Shown piece after piece: positions 1 to 9,151 of a DNA stretch of 64,000 nucleotides; positions within the stretch are counted from its first letter, which is position 1; each line of letters opens with the position of its first letter. Position numbers and translations under genes: made by a program. The stretch covers positions 10,602,001-10,666,000 of the forward strand of contig JAYKYS010000015.1 of NCBI GenBank assembly GCA_036924285.1, read 5' to 3'. This DNA comes from Asterella californica. Lineage: Eukaryota > Streptophyta > Marchantiopsida > Marchantiales > Aytoniaceae. The notes under the pieces are model-generated. The model did not search any database and was not told the DNA's origin. It worked only from the letters and a program-made list of their open reading frames with translations.

Positions 1-1142
1 AAACAGGACCCTTAGTGTAGAAGTTTATTGTTGGTTAACACGGGCAGCGTACGTTTCTGCCCTCCCCCATGGTCTTTCTAAGCACTTCTGTTTTTTGGCT
101 GTTGCAATTGCTCTCCGACAATATAATAAGTTCTTTGACTCGTTCCAAGGGAATTACTGAATACACTTCATACAGGTTGCTCTCCCACCATCTGACACTT
201 CCCGTAAACCGCTGTGCTGAACTTATTAGTCTTTCAGTCCCTCGTCTATTGTTTTGCACGCTTGAAAACTCGTAAAGCTACGCCAGTTGCTTGCATATGT
301 ACGTTGGATACATACTCCTGCATGTTATGTCGTCAGCTTTTTGCAAAGTTCAGTGGTCCTACCACTACATAAGTACAGGGGCCGACGCAGAGATGTCCGG
401 AACTGAATAGAAACCCTTGATCGACTAGGACCTGCCGAGCTGGAAATGTGTCTAGCTTCGGTTGTCACCTTTCCTTTTCATATAGGTCCTAACTCAGTCT
501 GCTGATCGCGTCCTTTCATCGGGGGCTTATATTGTGCCGTTGCAATTGATCGTCATGTCATACTAAAATGCGCAGGCCCCTGTTAAACTTCATTGCTTCA
601 CATGGAAGTTTGACGCAGCAAAGAAGTCCCTCGTGGCATGCCTCTGTGTATGGTGCCCTCTAAACGTGTATAGTTAATCGGCGAAACACAACAGTTATTA
701 CTTGTGGGTACAATAGTAGTGCAGTTGGGTACATGTTTTTGCCCATACGCGCAATCTGCGGGATAGATCTTGGGGCATTATTCAGTGTCAACAAGGACGA
801 ACGGGGGGCAGGCCAGTTGGTTTGAATAGCTACTTTACAGTTCGTTTGGCATTGTAGGTGCGCGCGGTTCCTGTCGAAACTTCACCCATACCTTTAAGCG
901 ATCTTCAAGTCATTATACCAAGGTATGATACAAGACTGAGCGGTCCTGTTTTACTGATAAGTTTCCTGTAAATTGGAAATGAGGAAAGGAGCTGATTATA
1001 ATTTTGGATCTTTCCCTTAATGGATCTCTAGTCAGTTAGCTCTTCAAAGGATACCTTTGAAGGGCTAACTGACCTACGTGGCTCCCATGGGACTATCTTA
1101 ACAGGTTGTGAAGCTTGTTGTAAGCAATTACAAGTGCTATAG
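1..1142. other. Upstream part of the S4-protein gene, exons not resolved
   Basis: Moderate-GC sequence with no long open frame on either strand. The recognisable coding sequence at 1143 begins in mid-protein, so the transit peptide and N-terminal half of that protein should lie here or left of the window, split by introns. I looked for the conserved N-terminal blocks of the family and could not place them. A short segment at 1104-1118 is preceded by a good splice acceptor and followed by GTAAGC, but it is too short to assign. A compact inverted repeat sits at 1031-1073. Confidence 0.4.
1031..1073. repeat. Compact hairpin with 20-bp arms
   Basis: Arms 1031-1050 and 1054-1073 are reverse complements with one mismatch, separated by a 3-nt loop (ATA). 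The stem is too short for a plant miRNA precursor. It lies about 70 bp upstream of the first recognised exon, so it is probably intronic, or a small foldback remnant. Confidence 0.75.
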
Positions 1143-1735
1143 AATTCGATGTGGCTTGTACTCCTGACAGGAAGGATGTCTTGAAGACCTTCGAAGCATC
1201 ATTGAGGGTGGATGCAGTAGCTAGTGCTGGATTTAAAATGTCTCGCTCCAAACTACAGGATGCAATCAGGTATACCTATGCATGTAAATTTCACAGATAC
1301 TAGATGCTTCTTTTTCACTTCTCTTGTTCTGATGTTCCTTCTCCGTAATTTGTCGGACCCGTCGTCGGCATGAAGTGGTGGAGCGCTTTTTATCAACTGG
1401 AAGGAAGTAAACAAGGGTGGAGCTATACTGAAAACCGGTGACGTTGTATCTCTACGCGGGAAGGGCAGAATAGAGGTAAATGGGGTTTTATTTGGTGTTA
1501 CTTGTTACTAGACCAAGGCCGGTCTTGCTTTACTTTCCCGATATTTGTACTCACTTAACCTGTATGTTGTCAGAAAGATGATTTTGGAGAGCATATATCT
1601 ACGAAGCGAGGCCGTTTGAGTTTGGTGGTTTCAGGCATATTTCTTCTACTGAGAGTGTCCACCGTGCCGCAGATCGGAGAAATCAACGTCACCAAGAAAG
1701 GCAGATACGCTGTGGAGATCTTAAGATACTTGTAA
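1143..1735 (+). CDS. S4 RNA-binding-domain protein, photosystem II S4 / YlmH type (C-terminal exons)
   Basis: Three spliced segments read as one protein end: 1143-1269, 1376-1475 and 1673-1735 (TAA 1733-1735). Introns 1270-1375 and 1476-1672 have GT...AG ends and the reading phase carries through both junctions. The first segment holds EASLRVDAVASAGFKMSRSK, the hallmark start of the S4 domain in plant and cyanobacterial PSII-S4 proteins. The second contains INWKEV and TGDVVSLRGKGRIE. The third contains IGEINVTKKGRYAVE and ends RYL-stop, as expected for the family's C terminus. Family knowledge: these are plastid-targeted RNA-binding proteins related to bacterial YlmH, thought to act in photosystem biogenesis or plastid RNA handling. 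The N-terminal half is not identified here. Splice signals and absence of in-frame stops suggest a functional gene. The exact 5' boundary at 1143 is inferred from an AG acceptor. Confidence 0.87.
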
Positions 1736-2180
1736 CATTTTACATCTTGAATGGCATCTCGAAATTGATTTTCTTATTAAGCTCGTCCAGGACTGAACTT
1801 CCCTTACCCATTTCTCCATTTCATATTCAACATGCATATGCTGGTGGCGTGTCGGAGCTTCCGAACTGTTCTAAACCCTAGACATGATGCTGCCAGGAAT
1901 GTTGTATTCGAGCGCGGCATGCTTTTTCAACCTGTCGTGAGCTGAACTGAGCCCTCACGATTGTTCTCCTTAAAGCCAATTTCTTCAAAAGAAGACCGTA
2001 TTACTACCAGAGAATACACAGAGAAGAAACTTGAGTTATTACCTTTTAAGAATACAGGTCATATAGGTAGTAATTGTTCAGACCTCTCACTCAGGATGCA
2101 GCTCGTGAATGACAGCTGCTGCCTTTCAGGTTAGAGACGATACAGGAACCAAGGCCAAACTACATGAGTGGAGAGTACTC

Positions 2181-2415
2181 TGTTGACTAGACACGTGTTC
2201 CTGATCATCCTCTCTGGACCTTAAGCAGGGAAATCATGTCTTATTATCCCCATCAACTAATCCAAAAGGAGCATAATCATACTTATTCCCATCTTAGAAG
2301 GAAGTGTTGACTAGACACGAACACCTGATCAACCTCCCTCGTGTTAAGCAGGCAAATTATGGTTTTGTAAGTGCATTATCCCCATCAACTGATCTAAAGC
2401 GAGCATAATCATATT
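2181..2415. repeat. Diverged tandem duplication, ~124-132-bp unit
   Basis: Copy 1 begins TGTTGACTAGACACG at 2181 and copy 2 begins with the same string at 2305. Both continue through CTGATCA, TTAAGCAGG, TTATCCCCATCAACT and GAGCATAATCAT (2269 and 2401). The spacing drifts from 124 to 132 bp because of small indels. Two copies only. Confidence 0.85.
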
Positions 2416-2590
2416 AGGGTCAGGGGTCAGGACAGGGATCTCACATGAGCTTTGCTTACATTGGGGTTCTGTACTCCGGCAGTAACTGTGCCAACTTGTT
2501 CATTACAGAAAAGTGGTAAGGTCTAGACCAGAAGTAGCGAGTCTTTACGTGTCCCTTGATGAGTCTTGATAAACAGGGCAAAATCAAGGG

Positions 2591-2803
2591 AGGAGTAATA
2601 GGGGGTGTCAAAGTTAGAAATCTTTATGAAAGATTTTACACCCGTGAAGTCACGATTTGGGTCAAACTTTAGCGGATGCTTTTTCAACGAATATCATTCG
2701 TTTTGTCGGTTTTTTATTGCGAGTTTTCGACTCTTTTCCTCTTCGCCGTTGAGGAATATTTCACTGGTAACTTTGACACTTTGACACCCCTATTACTCTG
2801 TAC
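2591..2803. repeat. Spaced inverted repeat (foldback remnant)
   Basis: GAGTAATAGGGGGTGTCAAA near 2593 is mirrored by TTTGACACCCCTATTACTC near 2781-2799. The right arm carries a short internal duplication of the TTTGACAC motif. About 150 bp separates the arms. No target duplication was found, so mobility is unproven. Confidence 0.55.
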
Positions 2804-3039
2804 GACCTCCTTAACGATGTTGAGAAGAACCTTGATCCCGGCACACTTCCTTAACAGTAGTCGCTATGAGGTGGTTTGTAAGACAGAGTCCACATCCGTA
2901 GGGTAGACTCGGACGGTACGGTTCTTTAGTATGTTGCGCCGGCTAAAGGTTTCAACTGCCGGTTGTGAAGGAAATTTTCCGGCCTTTGCCGATAGAAAAC
3001 GTCAGATAAAGGACAGATGATTTAATAATGACATTTTCA

Positions 3040-3186
3040 CCGGACGCTGGGGTAGACGTAGATACCATGAGTTGCTCTAACAACTCCGACACTTTGGTTG
3101 AAAATAACCGTCTACTAGTTGCTATTGGCCGGAAAGCAAAAAAGAATTATCCGGACACTGGGGCACACGTAGAAACCATGGGTTGC
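3040..3186 (+). repeat. 36-bp direct repeat, 111 bp apart
   Basis: 3040-3075 and 3151-3186 match at 31 of 36 positions (CCGGAC-CTGGGG...ACCATG-GTTGC). Both lie in one short open frame (3028-3273) and would encode PDAGVDVDTMSC and PDTGAHVETMGC. The differences are amino-acid-changing, so selection on a protein is not shown. Confidence 0.7.
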
Positions 3187-3249
3187 GGTGTACATTATCT
3201 TGGGCCCGATCCTCTTTTCATCGTGCAGATCCTTCTCTCGGTCCCTACT

Positions 3250-3555
3250 TCAGTCAACGCACAATGTAGATAGAAGTTCTGAACCAATCTGAAGCAGCGT
3301 ACTGTACTGCGTCTTGACCAACATGACCAACATGACATGCTGATGATTGATGTCAAACACTCTGCACGGCTTAGTGCCAAATTCAATTCGCTCAAGGCTT
3401 TCAGCGGAATGTAGTATGCATTGAACCCCCGGGGGACACTTGCGCGGGCCTTTCTTTGATGTTGTAACCAACGAAGGAGAAGTCGGACTGTTAGCACTTT
3501 CGACGGCAGAGTGTGCAGGCTTGGGACTGTCGTCCACCTTACGTAGGATTTCCAC
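3250..3555 (-). CDS. Unrecognised open frame, 101 codons
   Basis: An open minus-strand frame with a polar, proline- and serine-rich first half and a hydrophobic stretch (HVMLVMLV) near the C terminus. I recognise no domain. It would need a non-ATG start at 3555. A second frame overlaps it on the same strand (3195-3557), so at this GC content length alone is weak evidence. It could be an exon of a moss gene or chance. Confidence 0.2.
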   Translation of the reverse strand: MEILRKVDDSPKPAHSAVESANSPTSPSLVTTSKKGPRKCPPGVQCILHSAESLERIEFGTKPCRVFDINHQHVMLVMLVKTQYSTLLQIGSELLSTLCVD

Positions 3556-4560
3556 ACCTCGAGTTTAATTGGTTGATTCTCTCTCGCTTGTTTGTTGTCG
3601 TCGGCTTTTAGATGTCCTTTTCCCGTTCTCTGGTGTCTTGATATCTGTTGTCGGCGTTCTCTCGTTCACTTTTGTCGTGGACATGCTCGCCTGCTCGTTG
3701 TCGTCGACGTTTGTCGACATTCTCTCTCGCTCGCTTGCTCCTTGTCGTTGTCTCGTTTGCTTCCGCTCTTGTATCTCGTTCGCTGGTTCCTGCGTTTGCT
3801 GTTAGATTTTTCGACCCCGATTTCTTTTCGGGTCTCTTGCCTTGGGTTCGCTCTTTCAGTTGATTGTGGAGGAGTTCGCTTTCAGTTGATTTTGTGCATT
3901 TCTGTTTAAGTTTTCAAACTTGTCTCGTCATGCATCGGAACTGTAAGCTCTTTCTCAGCTCGCTTATACTTCTTTGCAAGGGTTTTTTATTCTCCAGGTG
4001 AGACACAGTGACCGAGTCTTAATGATGAGGTCGTTCCGATCATTGATCTAGTGGTTCAACGTGATGTTGACGGGTTCAGTCAAAAGCCATACACCTAAGC
4101 CCGAAATCTATACACGAGTGAATGAGATGAGAGCTCGATGACATGGTAAATCTGATGAGGAGATGGTTAGAAGTTGGCAAACTTCTACCTCATCTGCTTT
4201 TCTAGCAACGTTGGTTATGGACTCTAGTATAAGGGGTTATGTCGTCTCTCTATGTTGTATGCTGTACCACGACGGAAAGTAGATGGAGAGTTTCTAGATC
4301 TTGAGGGTAGCAAGATATTAACGACTGACGATGTGTAATCTTGGAGAAGTATTGTCGATTTGCGAGTCATCATCCCTACAGAGGAGCGAGGAACTCTGCG
4401 CTATGAAAAAGAGCGAGGCAACTTTCCTTTTCTCTCTTTGCATGGAAAAATCTTTGGAACTTGGACAAAACGTTTACCATTACGCGCTCGACGAGTGTTA
4501 AGACGGTGCGATAAGGTATTATCTATTAATCGCACAGAGAAGTTAACATAATATTTAACA
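3556..4560. other. Pyrimidine/TG-rich stretch and unassigned spacer
   Basis: From about 3570 to 3860 the plus strand is strongly T/C/G-biased with repeated TCTCTCGCT and TTGTCGTCG motifs, like a plant 5' UTR or a decayed simple-sequence region. An open frame at 4360-4551 (63 codons, basic) is unrecognised. The GC level drops sharply at about 4550. Confidence 0.35.
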
Positions 4561-4690
4561 GTTACATAATATTTTGATTTTTAATCAAAGTTAATATAAA
4601 ATATATATTTAATAATTATACTTTTTCCCATAACAGATACCGAGCAAAAGTTGCGCACAGGTAATTGAGCATACTTATACTTGATTGGGT
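4540..4690 (+). repeat. Tail fragment of the double-hairpin dispersed repeat
   Basis: CCCATAACAG, GAGCAAAAGTTG and GAGCATACTTAT occur in the order and spacing of the tail in the better copies at 26,932 and 36,140. The hairpin head is missing. Confidence 0.4.
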
Positions 4691-5693
4691 GGAATGTGCT
4701 TTGAATGTTTTGAGAATAGTTTTTGCTAGAAAAGGTGCACCAATAGCTTGGCACTACGGTAACTTTTCTTTGGTCTTTTGTTGGACTTCTAAGTATCGAG
4801 AAGTCGATCCTACGCATTCCAAACTAAGAGTTAGTGTAGCAAGTTGCTTTCATACTCTGTCTTAGATATTCCAGCTCTGGTTCATTGCAGTCTTCATACT
4901 TAGACTCACTATCATGGTTTATCGAGCACAGACTTGGATTCACTGTATTAGTCTCGTCTTGAGACTAAGGTGGAATATATCCAATAAGCACTTTCACTAT
5001 TATCATTATATTTAGAAATACATTAGCATATAATGCATGCTCGAGGACATTATATACTTTTGATGGTTTATCAAGTGATGAGGTTGAACAATTAGATTAT
5101 CAGATTCCATGTAATGGTTAATCTTGATTTGGGTTAATCTGAGATCTTGTAGATATAAAACCATTAGAAGTGCTCACGTGAGTACTTTTACCTAGACCTC
5201 CCTCTTAAAGGCTATTATAACAACTCCACTAATAAGCCTTCCAAATCGTTGGCTGTTCATACTATGAGTGGTTTTCTCAATTCTTGTTCTCTGAACAAAG
5301 GAGTGTTCACCTCAAGCGTTTAAGGCAACTCTATGAAGAAAACAGAAGCTTCAACAAATTGAAGTAACTTACTAGAGTGGTCTTGAGATAGAGTCTCTTC
5401 CTAAGTTTTCTAGGTTGGATTTTGAGTTTTCTAGGTTGGATTCTGAACTCTTCCAGCAAGATTTTCTTTTGCTGGAGAGTAAAGTACTATTTTTTCTGTC
5501 TTGTGAGGTTCTTATAAGCTCTGAGCTCAAGAATGTCATTGTTCTTTAAGGTCATTAGTCGAACTTGATCATGTCTGGAGCCAGAATCATACTATGGACC
5601 GGAGATGATATTCTCTTATATCTATAGGACTTACTACCAATATCATCTAAGAATATGTATTGTAAAATGCATATCGACTTACTGTAGAATGCA
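4691..5693. other. AT-rich spacer
   Basis: No gene or clear element. A short direct repeat (TTTTCTAGGTTGGATT) occurs at about 5405 and 5428. Confidence 0.45.
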
Positions 5694-6435
5694 GAAATTT
5701 GCTTGATGACACCCTTAGTAAGATTGTTGCGTTTGATAATATCTTTCTTAATAATGTATAGTTAATTATATCTTTTATTGTCTATCGATTGTGAAACTAG
5801 TCATTTTATCATATTAATGACATATTACACTGTACACATAAGCTTTTCGAATATATATTTTCTATTTTATTAAAATGATTTTAATGACAGAGATATTTAG
5901 TCATGATCGAAAATAATGAAACTTTGTCATATTAATGATATGTTATACTGTACACATAAGCTTTTCGAGAATATATCTTTTAGTTTATTACTGAAATAAT
6001 TTTAGTGACAGAGGTATTTAATCGAGTAGTGAAACTTTGTCATATTAACGACATGTTATACTGTACACATAAGCTTTTCGAGCATATATCCTTTATTCTA
6101 TTACTGAAATAATTTTAGTGACAGAGGTATTTAGTCACGGTGGAATAGTGCAACTTTGTCATATTACTGACATGTTACATTGTACACAAGTTTTTCGAGC
6201 ATGTATTTTTTTTATTGTTGAAATGATTTTAATGATACAGATATTTTGTCATTGTCGAATGACAAAATAGTAGTGAAATGATGAATATTGGTAGTGAAAT
6301 GATGAATGCCATGACAAAGTGATTGCTTTCAAAGTTGATGGTCACTCAGGGGTATGGGTATGATAACGCGTTAAATATTTAAGAGGAGTGTGATCAAACG
6401 CAACAAACTTAATGGGGTGTGATCAAGTATTTTCC
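5694..6435. mobile_element. TIR element (MITE) with internal minisatellite, copy A
   Basis: Left end (5697-5739) contains TTTGCTTGATGACACCC and GTTGCGTTTGAT. The right end (about 6386-6435) is its reverse complement at most positions: GTGTGATCAAACGCAAC, then GGGGTGTGATCAAGTATTTT. The terminal inverted repeats are about 45 bp, and the 742-bp body is filled mainly by a four-copy minisatellite with no coding capacity. A second member lies at 37,988-38,367 and shares both the ends and a minisatellite unit. No convincing target duplication remains here. The sister copy has a 9-bp one, pointing to a Mutator-like origin. Confidence 0.8.
5791..6262 (+). repeat. Minisatellite, four copies of ~113-126 bp
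   Basis: Copies start at 5791, 5918, 6031 and 6150. Each has CATATTA, then GACATGTTA, CTGTACACATAAGC, TTTTCGAG, and a later GATTTTAATGACAGAG-like block and ATTTAGTCA. Copies 2 and 3 are the most alike. A single related unit in inverse orientation lies at about 38,140-38,250, inside the sister MITE, so the array expanded inside this copy. Confidence 0.85.
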
Positions 6436-7431
6436 AACTCAATCAGGAGTAACTTTGACGTGGTTGAATAAGCCGTAGAAGCTCGGAAATTTCAGTGATT
6501 CTTCAATGTATTTTCTCTTGTCTCATTAGGAATAGCTACATTTATGTGTTTTAATGTTCTCTGATTTTTTCCAAACCTTACTTCTGATATAGAGAGTTCT
6601 TGAAGAGAACATTCTCTTCATTTTGAGTTTTGAACAAAAATATTCTTGTATTCTTTTCTCATCACAATGATTTTTACAGACAAATGTATTTACTCGTACA
6701 ATGACCAAATGGAAAAATATATTTTACCGAATATAGTACTCACTTAGACGAGTTTACAAGTACAAGACGCTTAGAGAATGATGCCCAGATGATATCAAGG
6801 TTCGGGTAGCTTATATTAGTCGAAACATTCTAAACACAGTTAAGAAACTTGAAGAGGTACGGATTATCCATACGTTTTATACCAAGATTGTGGGTTTAAA
6901 ACACAAACGAGAGTATACGAGAGCCAACTGACTCTTGCTTGAAGCTTATCACACGCGAAGAACACATCAAATTGCAAGAGACATGTCAGAACTCGACGTG
7001 TATGAAAACTAAACTCGAGACATGTCAGAACTCGACGTGTATGAAAAGCTGACATGTAAGTCTAGATGAGCTTCTGACATGACTTCTCTAGGTAATCTGG
7101 AAACAGTCGGTTGTCAATGAGAGGATGGATCAAGCAGTAAATCCATAAGAGCAGGTGAAGCAAGTTCATCAAACATTCTTGGGGTATAGAAAGTCGTACC
7201 TTCTTAGAGTCCTTCTTTTGCCCGTTAGCAATTGCGAGCAATAAAAATGAAATGTTGTTTTTGCTCGTGACTTTTTCCAATGGTGATAAAATCTAGCATG
7301 TGAAGATTTAACTGGAAGTTATTGAAAAGATTTAAATTTTATGTTTTGTTTCTAATCAATCAGATTAGTAAATGATAAATGATATTATCTGTCTCTTGGG
7401 ATCTTCAAGAATTATGAGATTATCCATGTGA
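6436..7431. other. AT-rich spacer
   Basis: No recognisable gene. Open frames at 6526-6708 and 7062-7280 (minus) have no familiar features. It contains the short tandem duplication listed next. Confidence 0.4.
6978..7048. repeat. Exact 31-bp direct duplication, 39-bp period
   Basis: GAGACATGTCAGAACTCGAC and the 11 bp after it appear at 6978 and again at 7017. Near-perfect identity suggests a recent duplication. Confidence 0.85.
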
Positions 7432-7566
7432 GTCCACCACAGCGGGACTCGGACCAGAAGCTTCATTAACAGTTTGCAGCAACATGCATCTCCAACCATG
7501 CCGCAAGAGATTGAACCCGTGACTCTTCTCTTAGAAGACTGTAAGCTAAACCACTTGGGACACAGA
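7432..7566 (-). mobile_element. tRNA-derived SINE-like sequence
   Basis: Read on the minus strand, GTGTCCCAAGTGGTTTAGCT starts at 7563 and includes an A-box-like TGGTTTAGCTTA. A B-box-like GGGTTCAATCTC follows about 35 nt later (near 7515). This is the spacing of a tRNA-type pol III promoter. The region cannot fold into a good cloverleaf, and non-tRNA sequence follows, as in plant SINEs. No poly(A) or target duplication was identified, so this is a fragment call. Confidence 0.45.
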
Positions 7567-8359
7567 TCTTCAGTAATAATAACAGAGAAAACAATGGACT
7601 TGGAATTACACGACCTAAAGTAAAAATGAGAAAAAATTATTCATTTTCCTCTACCTCAAATGCATACTTCTTTGCATATTTCACCCTCTCCCATATTCGG
7701 ATGGAGAGGAATATGCAAGGTGGAAGGTTAGATGATAAATCAAACATCTGATAAATATTTTTTCTTTTCTGAAAACACAATCGCTCTTCTTTATCTTGGA
7801 ACGTGTTGTAAAGTGCATTATTACTAATTCTGGGATACGTGTAATAATTTATCTTTGTTTATACAATATATTTATATATTATAGCTTACATTTGTAGGAT
7901 GATCACTAACAACTCATGGGAAGAAATTAATTTCTCTGTGAGAAAAAAAGACTTCATTCTGATCTAAGCCCAGCATCTTTCTGGGTCAATTGCACCTTCT
8001 GATTTTCTTTCTGCTTTCCACGCTTCGAATTCTCTGTTTGCTTCTTTTCGGCATATGTGCACTTTGGTGACATATTAAAACGTGTCAAAGCTGGAACTTT
8101 TAAGAGATATTCATCGTCTGCAGACGAGTGTTACGACTGCAGCCAAGAGATCATGGATATTTTCTGCGAGTAGTTTTTGGAAAATACTTGCAGATATCCA
8201 CAGAAAACACCAGTGGCAGTCTCTAACTTATCTTTTGTTCAAATCGAACGTGTATTTCAACCATAAACAAGTTCGTGATTTAAAAATTTACTAAAATTAT
8301 CAAGTAATCAAAAAATTAAATACTTATAACGATTCAAAAATACCATCCTAAGCGATACA
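7567..8359. other. Spacer, AT-rich then rising GC
   Basis: Holds the double-hairpin fragment at 7674-7741. An open frame at 8082-8294 (+, 70 codons) starts MSKLELLRDIHRLQ and is unrecognised. There are no splice signals to connect it to anything. Confidence 0.35.
7674..7741 (+). repeat. Double-hairpin repeat, head fragment
   Basis: GCATATTTCACCCTCTCCCAT pairs with ATGGAGAGGAATATGC across a 7-nt loop. It is followed by half of the second hairpin (GGTTAGATGATAAAT). The tail is missing. Confidence 0.65.
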
Positions 8360-8460
8360 CGGCTCTAGACAAAACTATCTTTGCAAAAACTACGGGCCAT
8401 CTGGGCGTTAGAGAATTTTTTATTTTAGCTTTGACACACACTAATATATCCATGGTTGTG
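8360..8460 (+). repeat. Dispersed ~100-bp repeat, copy 1
   Basis: Shares ACAAAACTATCTTT, GTTAGAGAAT and TTTTAGCTTTGACACACACT with 34,050-34,160, and more weakly with 33,095-33,180. Function and class are unknown. Confidence 0.65.
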
Positions 8461-8486
8461 ACACACACTAATATATCCATGGTTGT
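8433..8486 (+). repeat. Exact 27-bp tandem duplication
   Basis: Two identical units at 8433-8459 and 8460-8486, each GACACACACTAATATATCCA plus 7 nt. Confidence 0.95.
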
Positions 8487-8910
8487 GGTTTAACATATCA
8501 TTTCCAGTAGCAACTGCTTTGTTTCCCACATGGTACCGAAGAAGGTTGAAGGAACCCCCAAGTGAACTTGAGGGTTAGTTGAGTGAGTGAGTTAGTTGAA
8601 CTTAGTGGTTAGCTAGCATCAAAGGAGGAGAATCGTGACTGAACGTAATTGGAGCAGCAACAAGTATTTCGATAAGTGGCATTGCTGACGAAGAAAATTT
8701 CCACCTGCAACAGATTCGGAGGGAATGATATAATATGAAACAGTAGGTAAGTACCTTTTAGTTAGAGTTGTAGACGCTGCGACTTCTTCTTCGCTTTCTA
8801 CGCAGATGACTTCGTAGCAGGAACTAACATGTGCCAAACCTCGACTAACTTGACGTAACTGATCCCGATAGAGTGCTGCACTGCTGCTACGCCTCTTACA
8901 TAGCTTCTAT
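8487..8910. other. Spacer, moderate GC
   Basis: Nothing recognised. A GAGTGAGTTAGTTG-type short repeat lies at about 8580-8600, and an unremarkable open frame at 8619-8837 (minus). Confidence 0.35.
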
Positions 8911-8978
8911 GCTAATCACGACAAGGAACTGACACTCCTGATCGCTCTAAGACTCATCTCTGCAACCCTTTCTAACCA

Positions 8979-9055
<77 letters not shown>

Positions 9056-9151
9056 TCACGACAAGGAACTGACACTCCTGATCGCTCTAAGACTCATCTC
9101 TGCAACCCTTGCTAACCAAATCCCCTCTCTCTCTCTCTCTCTCTCTCTCTC
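8911..9151 (+). repeat. 140-bp duplication, each copy ending in a (CT)n microsatellite
   Basis: GCTAATCACGACAAGGAACT and the next ~50 bp are found at 8911 and again at 9051 with only a couple of mismatches. The first copy runs into (CT)33 at 8983-9048 and the second into (CT)13 at about 9125-9151. The difference in tract length fits slippage after a recent duplication. Confidence 0.95.

Larger units (their letters stand above)
1736..3249. other. 3' flank of the S4 gene and repeat-bearing spacer
   Basis: No recognisable gene. The first few hundred bases are presumably the 3' UTR and downstream flank of the S4 gene. Further right are a ~124-132-bp tandem duplication, a spaced inverted repeat and a 36-bp direct repeat, listed separately. 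Short open frames at 2676-2906 and 3028-3273 resemble nothing I know. Confidence 0.5.

Noticed and set aside
3195..3557. 120-codon minus frame as a second gene
   Set aside because: It overlaps another same-strand frame in a different phase and has no recognisable features; at most one can be real.
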